Source of the DNA: Paenibacillus_E sp040812395
Lineage (GTDB): Bacteria > Bacillota > Bacilli > Paenibacillales > NBRC-103111
Reading direction: 5' to 3'
DNA length: 64,000 nucleotides
Assembly (NCBI RefSeq): GCF_040812395.1
Contig: NZ_JBFNXH010000004.1
Location: 124,001-188,000 of the forward strand
This document shows positions 1 through 8,714 of this stretch, piece by piece. Made by a program: the position numbers and the translations under genes. The notes beneath the pieces are model-generated. The model searched no databases and was not told the origin of the DNA. It worked only from the letters and a program-made list of their open reading frames with translations. Position 1 is the stretch's first letter. Each line of letters starts with the position of its first letter.

Positions 1-837
1 TCAGGTGAAGGTCACCAGAATCAATAGAGCCACTATGGATATCATCGTGCGGATAATCGGCATTTTTAGCGAAAGCTGCGTTTGCGGCTCCAAGATGTGC
101 ATGATCCGCAAGTTAATTGAGGTTTCAGCGAATGAAGCGTAAGAAACTAAAGGGTGGGGCGCTTGTCCCCGCTTCAGCATTTTCAGCAGGGCGCTGCCCA
201 AATCCGCTCTATTACACAGAGTAGAGACGGCGAATTGATCGGCCATAATCTCGATAATAATTTTGTATTTCTCCAGCACCCACCTGAATAAAGGGACATA
301 CCACATCGAGACCGAGAGCATCCCCAATAAGAAAATCGCCAGCGGATCGCGGTGATGCAGATGGAACCTCTCATGCTCGATGACGGCTTCCAGTTCCTTG
401 GGGTCGAGCATTCGCAGGAGCGCTGTAGAGACAACGATTCGCGGTTTAATGACGCCGAGCGTAAGAGCAACCGGCGCCGTATGATGAATGACGGTAAGTT
501 CATGTTGACGTAATTGAAATTGGTTGGTGAACGTCTGGGTCAGCTGTTCATCCTGGCAGGCAAGGAGCCGCTTGTTGGATCGGATCGAAACGATCGTCTG
601 TCTGCCAATGACCCAGAAACATGCAGTGAACGTATAGAGAACAAGCATATGGAAAATATCGCATACCCAAGGAGTCCGCAGCACGCGAAACAGCTCAAAG
701 CATACCTTGAACACATTAAATGAAATACGAATGCCGAACAGCAAGTGTAAAGAGAAGAAGGTCATTTGAAGCAAAATGAAGCCTGCCGTTGCAAGAGAAG
801 CGTAAAGCATCCATTTGGACCGAGTTTCCCACATCAT
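1..837 (-). CDS. M56-family (BlaR1-like) membrane metallopeptidase
   Basis: A 278-residue integral membrane protein with predicted membrane segments near residues 9-30, 60-77, 165-185 and 260-278. A zinc-protease HExxH motif (HERFH, residues 155-159) follows the second segment, as in BlaR1/MecR1. It is much shorter than BlaR1 (about 600 residues) and has no C-terminal penicillin-binding sensor domain, so the signal it senses is unknown. The family role is to cleave or relieve a BlaI/MecI repressor. Its ATG follows the TAA stop of the upstream BlaI-type gene with no intervening base, so the two are almost certainly translationally coupled. The gene ends with a stop codon at the first bases of the window and is complete. 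Confidence 0.85.
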   Translation of the reverse strand: MMWETRSKWMLYASLATAGFILLQMTFFSLHLLFGIRISFNVFKVCFELFRVLRTPWVCDIFHMLVLYTFTACFWVIGRQTIVSIRSNKRLLACQDEQLTQTFTNQFQLRQHELTVIHHTAPVALTLGVIKPRIVVSTALLRMLDPKELEAVIEHERFHLHHRDPLAIFLLGMLSVSMWYVPLFRWVLEKYKIIIEIMADQFAVSTLCNRADLGSALLKMLKRGQAPHPLVSYASFAETSINLRIMHILEPQTQLSLKMPIIRTMISIVALLILVTFT

Positions 838-1254
838 TTATCTGTCCTTTTTCAGTTCTTTGATTTTCTGCTCCAAGCGATCCAAGAGTTCAGGATCCAC
901 CTGATCCAAAGCGTCAACCAGATGCACAACGGCTTGGGAGCCAAACTCTTCAATGAGGTCGAACGTCAATTCCTTGGACTGCGCCTCCATGAAGGCCTCC
1001 CGCGTCATCACAGGGCGGTAGACAAAGGAGCGAATGTGGGATCTTTTCTGAAGAATCCCTTTCTCCACGAGCCGGTTCATCACCGTCATGACCGTGTTGA
1101 AGGACATTGCCTTCTCCTGATCGAGCTTATGGTGCACATCCTTGATCGTAATTTCCGACTCAGCGCTCCATAAAACCTCCATGATTCTGGCTTCGAGCGG
1201 TCCAAAAAAGCGGCCAAGCCCGCTGCTTTGAAACTTGAAATTTTGCATTTTCAT
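838..1254 (-). CDS. BlaI/MecI/CopY-family repressor
   Basis: A winged-helix protein of about 138 residues. The core (LEARIMEVLW, then NTVMTVMNRLVEKG) is the typical PF03965 signature, and the acidic/helical C-terminus is the dimerisation region. I choose the ATG at 1254 over the in-frame GTG at 1263, because an AGGGA ribosome site lies about 9 bases upstream of the ATG but only 2 from the GTG. A perfect inverted repeat typical of BlaI operators sits just upstream, so autoregulation is likely. It forms an operon with the abutting M56 protease gene, which is expected to inactivate it. Confidence 0.88.
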   Translation of the reverse strand: MKMQNFKFQSSGLGRFFGPLEARIMEVLWSAESEITIKDVHHKLDQEKAMSFNTVMTVMNRLVEKGILQKRSHIRSFVYRPVMTREAFMEAQSKELTFDLIEEFGSQAVVHLVDALDQVDPELLDRLEQKIKELKKDR

Positions 1255-1270
1255 CGTGAACACTCCCTAC

Positions 1271-1285
1271 ACTACACATTGTAGT
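1271..1285. promoter_or_regulatory. Candidate BlaI-type operator
   Basis: The perfect inverted repeat ACTACA-CAT-TGTAGT lies directly upstream of the BlaI-type gene and next to its ribosome site. The TACA/TGTA half-sites match the known BlaI/MecI operator style. Binding by this gene's product is inferred. Confidence 0.7.
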
Positions 1286-1324
1286 AGAAATGGGAATACT
1301 CCGTCAAGGCTGTCTTCCCATTCT

Positions 1325-1525
1325 CCCGCTTTTACGACGGAACTACGGTGCGTTATTTTCTCAAATTGCGCGTTTTTAACCGAGTTCGCGGAACTACCGT
1401 GCGTTATGGAGGTCATTGCCAGCAAATAAACCATGATTTTCAATGCATAGAGCACTGTAGTTCCGCGAAATGACAATTGCAGCCAAAAAGGCAAGCCATA
1501 AGGCATCGTAGTTCCCTTCGCACAC
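1325..1525. repeat. Dispersed GGAACTAC repeat, locus 1
   Basis: This non-coding stretch holds two direct copies of a motif resembling CGGAACTACSGTGCGTTA and two inverted copies (TAGTTCCGCG / TAGTTCCC). Related copies recur near 40.0 kb and 52.0 kb. Open frames across the stretch have no recognisable protein features, and no gene is called here. Confidence 0.55.
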
Positions 1526-1621
1526 GCGGAAATAACATCCTTCAAAGAACACCCAAGGTCGATGAACCGCTTCAGCATGCCAATTCGCTTCAACCTTTCC
1601 CGCAAAACATATGCATGCTTA

Positions 1622-1666
1622 TCTAAAAAACAGCCCTCGTCCTTTAACGGACAGGGGCTGCTCTTT
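1622..1666 (-). terminator. Intrinsic terminator
   Basis: The imperfect stem CAGCCC...GTCC/GGAC...GGGCTG (1631-1660) is followed on the minus strand by a T-run. It lies just after the small gene at 1667-1921. Confidence 0.7.
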
Positions 1667-1921
1667 TTAATGGAGACCTTGCAGTCTCGACTTCTCTTCG
1701 TCCAGCTCTTGCCTGGCTTGCTGCACGGCCGGTTCATCGGAATGAGACTGTGCCTGCGCAATTGCCCGCTCTGCCTGCAGAATGGCATTCTGCGCTTCAT
1801 GAATCGTTTGATCCGTCGGATGCGACAATGCATGAGACACCGCGAAATGCACATTGCCTATTGAATTTTGCGCCGAGGAAAGCGGGTTTTGCGTCTGTAG
1901 ACTGGAATCCTTAATCGTCAT
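1667..1921 (-). CDS. Small hypothetical helical protein
   Basis: This encodes 84 residues starting MTIKDSSLQ. The start at 1921 is set by a strong AGGAGGT about 10 bases upstream; an in-frame ATG further up lacks this. The protein is soluble, rich in Ala/Gln/His/Glu and probably a helical hairpin (QNAILQAERAIAQAQ). It resembles the small Bacillus-type DUF2564 style proteins in size and composition, but I cannot confirm membership. An intrinsic terminator follows. Confidence 0.6.
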   Translation of the reverse strand: MTIKDSSLQTQNPLSSAQNSIGNVHFAVSHALSHPTDQTIHEAQNAILQAERAIAQAQSHSDEPAVQQARQELDEEKSRLQGLH

Positions 1922-2000
1922 GCGTAGATAACCTCCTGCCATTGCTTAATTTCGTTACAACGGCTATGGTGAGGAAATTCCATCAATTTTATGCAAGAGC

Positions 2001-2486
2001 TTACGAGATCGCCGCGACAATTTTTCTTTTGACAGCCATGAAAAGGGCATATGCCACACTGGCTCCAAGTCCATTGAGCAAAATGTCGTCCACATCGAAA
2101 GTCCCTACGTGAAGCAGCATCTGCAAAATTTCCAAGGCGACCAGCGGGCAGCCGAACATCAGGATGAACGTCCCGTAAGCAGTGGCGCGGCGGAATAAGA
2201 AGGGCAAACATACCCCATAGGGCATAAAAACACCAATGTTGCCAAACATATTGATAACCCAGGTACGCCATGAAAAAGCATGCATATGGAACAAGTAGTG
2301 ACCAATCGTTCGCAGTGGAATCACATTATACATGAACGAATCCGCTCGATGAATCCCTCGCCCGAACCCAAGAAACATCCAGTACAGCAAACAACTGGTA
2401 TAGCTTGCGAACAGCAGCCACATGATCCACCGCAGCCTTCTGCTGTTCAGAAGCGCGTTCGCCCAAGAAACTACGATTCGTTCCAC
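2001..2486 (-). CDS. VanZ-family membrane protein
   Basis: This encodes 161 residues with four predicted membrane helices. The VanZ signature is visible: NVIPLRTI, then NMFGNIGVFMPYG, a central Glu/Gln pair (EILQ), and GTFDVDDILLNGLGA near the C-terminus. VanZ proteins give low-level teicoplanin resistance in enterococci, while most genomic homologues have no defined role. It probably starts with GTG at 2486, five bases after the stop of the upstream HtrA-like gene, and is likely co-transcribed with it in a cell-envelope operon. Confidence 0.85.
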   Translation of the reverse strand: MERIVVSWANALLNSRRLRWIMWLLFASYTSCLLYWMFLGFGRGIHRADSFMYNVIPLRTIGHYLFHMHAFSWRTWVINMFGNIGVFMPYGVCLPFLFRRATAYGTFILMFGCPLVALEILQMLLHVGTFDVDDILLNGLGASVAYALFMAVKRKIVAAIS

Positions 2487-2491
2487 TGGGC

Positions 2492-5008
2492 TTATTTTTT
2501 CCCGCCATCCACAAATTTCATGGATTCGAAAGCTTGATTCAAGCGCGCCTCATTGGCTTCGGTTTGAACGGCCTCATCAATCCGAAGTGTGACGGTGTAG
2601 GCGATATTATTTTTCTGGAACAGGTAGATTGTCTCCTGATACGGTATTTTGTAGCTCGTATAATGAACGACATATTTCTTCGCATTCACATCATCAAACA
2701 GCGTCACATCGGAATCCGTGTACTTATATTCGTTATCTTTTTCATAACTCTTCTTCTGAGCCGCGTCTTCCGCTTTCACCAGATCCTCGAAGGTGGATTT
2801 CAGATCCGCTTGGATGGCCAATTGCCCCCCTGTGAAGAGGAATGTCTTGCTCGCCGGATCTTTGCCGCCATACGCCTTGCTGCTGGACCAATTCTCAGGA
2901 ACTTGCAGCGTATATTTGTACTTCTCATTCAGGTAAGGAACTGCCCGGTTCGGATCCCTCAGCTCATCCAGATCTTGAATGAAGCCGAGCTCGCGGTCCA
3001 TGCTGTCTTTATCTACCTTCAAGGATGCAGTCAACCCTTCCAAAAGGCTCTTCACATCCTCTTGATCTGTCTCCTTCGGATACGTAAGCTCTACCTCGTA
3101 TTTGTACTTATCCTTGATGAAAAAGAGGGAATACCCCGCCGTCCACTGGCTGCCAAGTGAACTTGCGTAAGCGACTTTCAAAGCAGGCACCCCAGCGATG
3201 GTCAGCTCCTCAGGCTCTTTGATACTGCGGTACTTCGCGACATAAACTTCTTCAAATTGTTTGCGTTGACGCTCTTCCCAAGACTTAAGCGTATCGCCAG
3301 AGGAAGCGGATGTCACTTTTACATGCAAAGCCTGCGCATAATCGTCGCTGTAGAAGGAGGAGCCGCCCGAATACCCTTCCTGCTGCCAATTGGCCGGCAG
3401 ATTGAAGGTTAAGCCGTACTCGTTCGTATACGTCGTATTGCCATCGGAAAATACCGAAATATCTTTCAGAGACTCATCTTTTCGGTCAAAAGAAGGCTGA
3501 AAGCTGTCCAGCAAATCGTTATAGCTGTTTTGTTTAAAATCATTATTGTAGTGCTCTTTGCTCACAAAGAGTTGCAGCGTGTACAGGCTGCCATTGTGCA
3601 AATACCCGCGGGTTTGAACGTAGCCCTTCTCCCCGGAGCGACCGACAACCTTCGCATAGGAAACCCCTTCGCGCTTCACATACTGACGCTCCAGAATCGT
3701 AAACGGCACGCTGTCGTAATCGTAATCGTCGTCATTCTCACTCGCCAACCGGTCCAGCAGCGCTGACGGAGACAATTTGTCACTCTGGTGGCTTTCCACA
3801 TTAAGCGACAAGGAAAACTCGCCCTTCGCATCAACGAAGCTGACGGCGTCGCCTTCCTCGGATTGATGATTCTTGATCAGGCCTGCCGGATATTTCATCG
3901 ACCACCCGAGATGGCTGTCGCCGATTTTGGTTTTACCGCGGTCTGCATCCAAACTGGCGCCATCCGCTTCTTGCGCCCACTTCGTCTCCTGGCTTTGCAC
4001 TTCTCCAAGCGTAATCGATTTCGTCACGGAGGAACTTCCCGATTGAATCGTCAAGCTAACCGAATCGCCCGGCAAATATTTTTTAAGCGTCTCGTTGTAG
4101 TCCACCATTGTTTTTACGCTGCCGTTGCCGATCGAAGTGATGAAATCATCCTGCTTAATGCCCGCACTGGCAGCCGGGGAATCCGGATCGACATAAGCGA
4201 CGCGCAAGCCTGTTGAGCTTGGCAGCCCTACAACGGCTTCCCAGCTTTCTTCCAGCTCCAGCCCCATATAAGGGCGCTTCACTTTCCCGTACAGTTGGAA
4301 ATGCTTCAAGACATACTTCACCGTATCCACGGGGATGGCAAAGCCAAGGTTTTCAACACCGATATCGGCATATTTCATCGTATTGATCCCGATCACTTCG
4401 CCATTCATGTTAATCAGCGCGCCGCCGCTGTTACCCGGATTAATGGCCGCATCCGTCTGAATGAGCTGATACTGTGAGTTGACTGAACGGTCCAGTCCGC
4501 TGACGATACCCACCGTTACTGAATTTCGCAAAGCGAAGGAAATCGGTGTGCCAATCGCCGCCACGGTTTCCCCTACCTTAATATCGGAGGAAGCTGCGAA
4601 CTTCGCTGGCGATAAGCCGGTTGCATTGATTTTAACCAAAGCGAGATCGCTCTCTTCGTCGATGTTCGTGGCGTGGCCATTATAGGTAGTGCCGTCTGAG
4701 GTGACGACAACGATATTTTTCATATCTTTGACCACATGGGCATTCGTCACGATGACACCGCCCGATTCTACGATGACACCGGTGCCGTGTGCGAGATTGA
4801 AGCGGTTTTTCTCTAGTGTTTTGTTCGACGTCTGCGTTGGCTTACCGATAATAGCCACAACGGACGGCGATGTCTTCTCTATCACTTTGGGAACCTCAGT
4901 ATTGACCTCGGCAGCGTAAGCTGGCTGTAAGCCCGCTACGGACAGTACCAAGAAACCGGCGATTACCGCGGCGATCCCCTTCTTCGTAAATCTATTCCAT
5001 TTCCCCAT
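2492..5008 (-). CDS. HtrA/DegP-like secreted serine protease with PDZ and three C-terminal modules
   Basis: An 838-residue protein. It has a Sec signal peptide (cleavage near AYA|AE, residue 32), an S1C trypsin-like domain at about 38-235 with triad His91 (TNAHVV), Asp121 (ESDLALV) and Ser194 (PGNSGGAL), and a PDZ domain at about 246-335. The remaining 500 residues are unusual for HtrA. They contain three similar beta-rich modules, each opening with an aromatic strand: WSMKYP near 367, YGLTFNLPANW near 527 and YKYTLQVPENW near 690. These resemble PsbP/DcrB-type folds. Degradation or chaperoning of envelope proteins is the family role; the modules may bind wall or substrate. The ribosome site AGAGGAAG lies 7 bases before the ATG. 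The VanZ gene follows directly. Confidence 0.9.
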   Translation of the reverse strand: MGKWNRFTKKGIAAVIAGFLVLSVAGLQPAYAAEVNTEVPKVIEKTSPSVVAIIGKPTQTSNKTLEKNRFNLAHGTGVIVESGGVIVTNAHVVKDMKNIVVVTSDGTTYNGHATNIDEESDLALVKINATGLSPAKFAASSDIKVGETVAAIGTPISFALRNSVTVGIVSGLDRSVNSQYQLIQTDAAINPGNSGGALINMNGEVIGINTMKYADIGVENLGFAIPVDTVKYVLKHFQLYGKVKRPYMGLELEESWEAVVGLPSSTGLRVAYVDPDSPAASAGIKQDDFITSIGNGSVKTMVDYNETLKKYLPGDSVSLTIQSGSSSVTKSITLGEVQSQETKWAQEADGASLDADRGKTKIGDSHLGWSMKYPAGLIKNHQSEEGDAVSFVDAKGEFSLSLNVESHQSDKLSPSALLDRLASENDDDYDYDSVPFTILERQYVKREGVSYAKVVGRSGEKGYVQTRGYLHNGSLYTLQLFVSKEHYNNDFKQNSYNDLLDSFQPSFDRKDESLKDISVFSDGNTTYTNEYGLTFNLPANWQQEGYSGGSSFYSDDYAQALHVKVTSASSGDTLKSWEERQRKQFEEVYVAKYRSIKEPEELTIAGVPALKVAYASSLGSQWTAGYSLFFIKDKYKYEVELTYPKETDQEDVKSLLEGLTASLKVDKDSMDRELGFIQDLDELRDPNRAVPYLNEKYKYTLQVPENWSSSKAYGGKDPASKTFLFTGGQLAIQADLKSTFEDLVKAEDAAQKKSYEKDNEYKYTDSDVTLFDDVNAKKYVVHYTSYKIPYQETIYLFQKNNIAYTVTLRIDEAVQTEANEARLNQAFESMKFVDGGKK

Positions 5009-5112
5009 TCTAGTCTTCCTCTCTTGGCAAATGTTAGCAGTAGCTAGAATCTAGCATAATGAAGAACGAAGAATAATACAACTTTTTCCATAAAAATAGG
5101 CCCTCTAGCCCC

Positions 5113-5922
5113 TTACGTCACCCGCCCCGGATGTGTGTAAACAGTAAGCTGGTCTCTGCGGATAAAACCAACAATCGTAATCCCCAAATCATGCGCCAGC
5201 CGCAGCGCCAGATCGGTAGGCGCGGATTTCGACAGCAGGATGCCTACGCCGATTTTGGCGGCTTTCAGCGCCACTTCAGAGGACACCCGCCCGCTGAACG
5301 CAATGAGCTTATCGCGGGCGGGGACGCGGTGCCGCAGCATATGTCCATAGATTTTGTCCAACGCATTATGCCGTCCGATATCCGACCTTGTCAGCAGCAG
5401 CTTATCCGCTGTGCACAAAGCTGCATTGTGCAAGCCCCCGGTGGCCCGGAAATCCGCCGACTGCTCCTGCATGCCTTCCATTAAATGAAAGATCTGCGCA
5501 GTCGTCATGCACAGCGGTGTTCGAACCGTTTTGGCCGTTTGGGCGTCATTATGAAAATAAAACTGGCGGCTTTTCCCGCAGCAGGACCCAATGAACCGCT
5601 TCGACACCATCGCTTGATTAAGCTGATGCAGATGGCGCAGCTTCACATACGCAAAGCCGCGATCCGCTTCCCAAGAAAGCGTCTCGATCTGATTCACGAA
5701 TCGGATGATTCCCTCCGAAGCCAGGAAACCCGTGACTAAGTCAACCACATCTGTGGGGGTGCAGACTAAAGTCGCGAATTCATCTCCGGCAATTTTAATG
5801 GTAAGGGGAGCTTCTGTAGCGATCGTGTCCTCCTGCTCAAGCATGTCCGTGCCATTATAGCGGCGAATGTTCCACGTTGTGGTCGCACGCCCCGTTTCAA
5901 AACCGTGTTCCTCTTCAGCCAT
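5113..5922 (-). CDS. fdhD: Formate dehydrogenase accessory sulfurtransferase FdhD
   Basis: This encodes about 269 residues. FdhD moves sulfur from a cysteine desulfurase to the Mo-bis-MGD cofactor of formate dehydrogenases. The conserved features are a cysteine pair in GSCCGKSRQ (about residues 114-122 from the longer start), SDIGRHNALDK, and SGRVSSEVALKAAKIGVGIL followed by SAPTDLA. The ATG at 5922 has a GGTGGAG site 8 bases upstream. A GTG at 5931 would overlap the upstream stop as GTGA, so either start couples it to the oxidoreductase gene before it. It presumably serves that enzyme. Confidence 0.93.
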   Translation of the reverse strand: MAEEEHGFETGRATTTWNIRRYNGTDMLEQEDTIATEAPLTIKIAGDEFATLVCTPTDVVDLVTGFLASEGIIRFVNQIETLSWEADRGFAYVKLRHLHQLNQAMVSKRFIGSCCGKSRQFYFHNDAQTAKTVRTPLCMTTAQIFHLMEGMQEQSADFRATGGLHNAALCTADKLLLTRSDIGRHNALDKIYGHMLRHRVPARDKLIAFSGRVSSEVALKAAKIGVGILLSKSAPTDLALRLAHDLGITIVGFIRRDQLTVYTHPGRVT

Positions 5923-5927
5923 CCGCT

Positions 5928-8282
5928 TCACTCCACCTCGGTTTCCAGCTCTTGAATTCGCTTCTCGACATAACGCGTATCTTTGTGCGCATGGTAGGTC
6001 TCTGCTTTCTCCACAATGACCGCCGTGTTATATTCCGGAATTCCGGCATGTGGTTCATACACGCCTTTTGGAATCAAGCTGTTGCCCTCGGGCCAGTGCA
6101 CTTCAATGTTCCCGGCCTTCACGGCTGCCTGCTTCACCCTGCCATGCATGCGACCGTAGCTATTATAAACAACGATGGCCTCTCCTTCTGCCAATGCCAG
6201 CGCCTTCGCATCGTCCTCATGGATAAAAACATCATAGCGATCCGCGTTATTGAACGGATCGACATCGCTGTAGATCATGGAATTGAACTGCTTGCCGCGG
6301 CGCGTCGTCACCGCGAAATGCCCTTCCGGCCGGCGCAGCTCCGGCAGCTCAATCGGCAGCAGCGCGCCGCGGCCGTCCGGCGTCGGACACATGCCGTCCT
6401 CGCACAGCCACGCGCCGCCCCACTGGAACACGTCTCCGCGCTCCCGCAGGTGCTGGACGCCGTCATAGCCCGGCGCGGCAACCGCGATCTCCGCGCGGAT
6501 CGCCTCTGCGCTTCCGCAGCCGAGCAGTGCCGCGGCTTCGGGTTTCACGCGGCGGGCAAGATCAACATAGATCGCCCACTCCGCGCGGGCCTCGCCGATG
6601 CGCGGGCCGGCGATCTCCGGCGAGAAGTACACCATCCGCTCCGTCGAGGTGGACGTTCCGCCTCCGGGCTGCTCGTAGCGCGTCATCGCGGGCAGCACCA
6701 CCACGGCCTCCCGCGCGTCAACGAGCGTGGAGCTGTTCAGGATGATGTCCTGGTGGACACGGACATCGACGCTTGCAAGCGCCTGCCGGACAAACTCAGG
6801 ATCCGGCATCGTCTCTAAGAAATTGCCGCCGGATGTGTAGAACATCCGGAGCTTGCGCTCCTGCTCCTCCGGCAGGAGCGCATTCTCGAGGGTGACGCCG
6901 ACGATGTCACCCTGCCAGTCCGGCAGCTCGAAGCCCCAGAGCTGCTCGATGCGCTTGCGGTCGGCGGCGGAGCTGAACTCGCCGCCGGGCAGGCTGAAGG
7001 GATCGGCGCCCATCTCGCCGGAGCCCTGCACGCCGCTGTGGCCGCGGATGGGCATCAGCCCGCAATGCTCGCGGCCGAGAAAGCCACGCAGGAGGGCGAG
7101 ATTCGCCACCTGCGAAATGTTGTCCGTGCCAAAGCGGTGCTGTGTGAGCCCCATGCTCCACACGAAGACCGCGCTCTTGGCACGCGCCAGCAGCTCCGCG
7201 AACTCGCGTATGCGTTCGCGGGTCATGCCGGACGACTGCTCTAGCGTCGTCCAGTCCTGCTGCGCCACGTGCGCGCGCAGCTCCGCGAAGCCGTTCGTGT
7301 GCGCCTGCACGAACGCGTGGTCGATGGCGGAGCCTGGCTCGCGCGCCTCCATCTCAAACCAAACCTTCATGACGCCGTTCATGAAGCCGATATCGCCGCC
7401 GATGTTCACTTGATACACATCGTCGGCTAGCTTCGTGCCGAATAAGGCCGATTCGGCGATCGAAGGAATCCAGTACTGCTCCATCGACGGTTCGTAGTAC
7501 GGATTAATGACAAGGATTTTCGTCCCTTTGCGCTTGGCAGCATACATATACTTCGTCGAGACCGGTTGGTTGTTCGCAGCCACACTGCCCCAGAACACAA
7601 GGACATCCGTGCCAATCCAGTCCTTGTAATTGCAAGTCGATGCACCTACGCCGACCGACCGTTTCAACGCCGTCTTCGACGGCGAGTGGCAGATGCGCGA
7701 AGCGTTATCGATGTTGCTCGTGCCGAGCAGCCTTGCCACCTTCGCCGCCACGTAATACGACTCGTTGGTAATGCCGCGCGCCGTCAAATAAAAAGCCATC
7801 TGCTTCGGGTCAACCGCCCGAATCTTCGCGGCAACCAGGTCCAGCGCCTCCTCCCAGGAAGCGCGGCTGAATCGACGCTCTCCCTGCCTGCGGATGAGCG
7901 GATACGGAATGCGCCCGAGCGCTCTAAGCTCGGTGCTGTTCATGCGGCGCAGCTCGTCGATATCCGCGTGCAGCAGCTCCTCGCGGATCGCGGGCATCGT
8001 ATTCAGCCGCAGCACGTTCAGCCGCGTCGTACACAAATGCGGCCCCGCCAGCGTCTGATCGTACAGCCCCGACACGCCAAGCGCGCAGCCATCGCAGACA
8101 CCCTGCGTCAGAATGCGGTACGCATAAGGCAGATTATCGCGATTTTGCCAGGCAATCTTGGCCGTTTCCCGGATATGGTGCGGCTTGATCTTGCCCAGAC
8201 CGAAGGGTACCTTGCTCACCCACAGCTTCGGATCCGGCTTGGCAGGCAGTTTGACAGGTCCATTATGTTTCGTTTTCCCCAT
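5928..8282 (-). CDS. FdhF/YdeP-type molybdopterin oxidoreductase
   Basis: A 784-residue catalytic subunit of the DMSO-reductase/formate-dehydrogenase superfamily (the TIGR01701 'Fdh alpha-like', YdeP-type branch). Cys63, Cys66 and Cys84 lie at the N-terminus. The Mo-ligand region RICHSPS places Cys208-His209 where FDH-H has SeCys-His. The C-terminal molybdopterin-dinucleotide-binding region follows (about 640-770: FNSMIYSD, NNADRYDVFIHEDDAKALAL). No signal peptide is present, so it is cytoplasmic. True formate activity is uncertain for this branch. The ribosome site AAAGGAG precedes the ATG. fdhD overlaps the 3' end, and an attenuator-like leader lies upstream. Confidence 0.9.
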   Translation of the reverse strand: MGKTKHNGPVKLPAKPDPKLWVSKVPFGLGKIKPHHIRETAKIAWQNRDNLPYAYRILTQGVCDGCALGVSGLYDQTLAGPHLCTTRLNVLRLNTMPAIREELLHADIDELRRMNSTELRALGRIPYPLIRRQGERRFSRASWEEALDLVAAKIRAVDPKQMAFYLTARGITNESYYVAAKVARLLGTSNIDNASRICHSPSKTALKRSVGVGASTCNYKDWIGTDVLVFWGSVAANNQPVSTKYMYAAKRKGTKILVINPYYEPSMEQYWIPSIAESALFGTKLADDVYQVNIGGDIGFMNGVMKVWFEMEAREPGSAIDHAFVQAHTNGFAELRAHVAQQDWTTLEQSSGMTRERIREFAELLARAKSAVFVWSMGLTQHRFGTDNISQVANLALLRGFLGREHCGLMPIRGHSGVQGSGEMGADPFSLPGGEFSSAADRKRIEQLWGFELPDWQGDIVGVTLENALLPEEQERKLRMFYTSGGNFLETMPDPEFVRQALASVDVRVHQDIILNSSTLVDAREAVVVLPAMTRYEQPGGGTSTSTERMVYFSPEIAGPRIGEARAEWAIYVDLARRVKPEAAALLGCGSAEAIRAEIAVAAPGYDGVQHLRERGDVFQWGGAWLCEDGMCPTPDGRGALLPIELPELRRPEGHFAVTTRRGKQFNSMIYSDVDPFNNADRYDVFIHEDDAKALALAEGEAIVVYNSYGRMHGRVKQAAVKAGNIEVHWPEGNSLIPKGVYEPHAGIPEYNTAVIVEKAETYHAHKDTRYVEKRIQELETEVE

Positions 8283-8370
8283 TGCAACCAGCTCCTTTGC
8301 TTTTTCGGAATCGCCTCATTCTAGATATGCCTTTCACTCGAACTGCTGCGCATTTCACCGTTTTTCAAGC

Positions 8371-8500
8371 AAAAAACCACCGCAAAACAGGCCTTCCGCT
8401 CCTTTTTTTCCAAGGAATCCAGTTGACTCGTCTCGCAGTGGTTAGTCTCCGGCAGGTTCGCTACCAAGTGCCAACAGCACCATACTTATGAAAAATAGGA
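8371..8500 (-). promoter_or_regulatory. Attenuator-like leader of the molybdopterin oxidoreductase operon
   Basis: Upstream of the oxidoreductase, the minus strand shows a terminator stem AACCACTGCGA / TTGCGGTGGTT (8375-8443, with G-U pairs) followed by TTTTTT. Before it come short hairpins GTGC-TGTTG-GCAC and GGTAG-CGAAC-CTGCC. A terminator placed inside the 5' leader suggests conditional read-through, as in a riboswitch or protein-dependent attenuator. I do not recognise a known riboswitch consensus (it is not TPP, FMN, cobalamin or Moco-like by eye). Confidence 0.55.
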
Positions 8501-8714
8501 CACATTTCATTCGGCCTCGATTCGATTCATCGGCCATCCGCCTTTTTCATGATCTGTTTTCATCTTAGCAAGAAAGCGTATGCCCAGCAACTAATGATAC
8601 GGTGATTTACCCAATAATTTGTTAATTCTTAATCCCCATCTTTTGCATTTCATGTATAATATAGCATACGCGTTCATAGATTCTATAAAACTACTAAAGG
8701 AGAGATCTAACGTA

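Noticed and set aside
1267..1854. 195-codon minus-strand frame across the BlaI upstream region
   Set aside because: It overlaps the supported small gene at 1667-1921 in another frame, crosses a terminator and the dispersed repeat, and has no ribosome site.
8619..8714. N-terminal extension of the stalk-domain lipoprotein
   Set aside because: AAAGGAG stands 10 bases before ATG 8715, and a lipoprotein signal starts there. The extension would bury the signal peptide.
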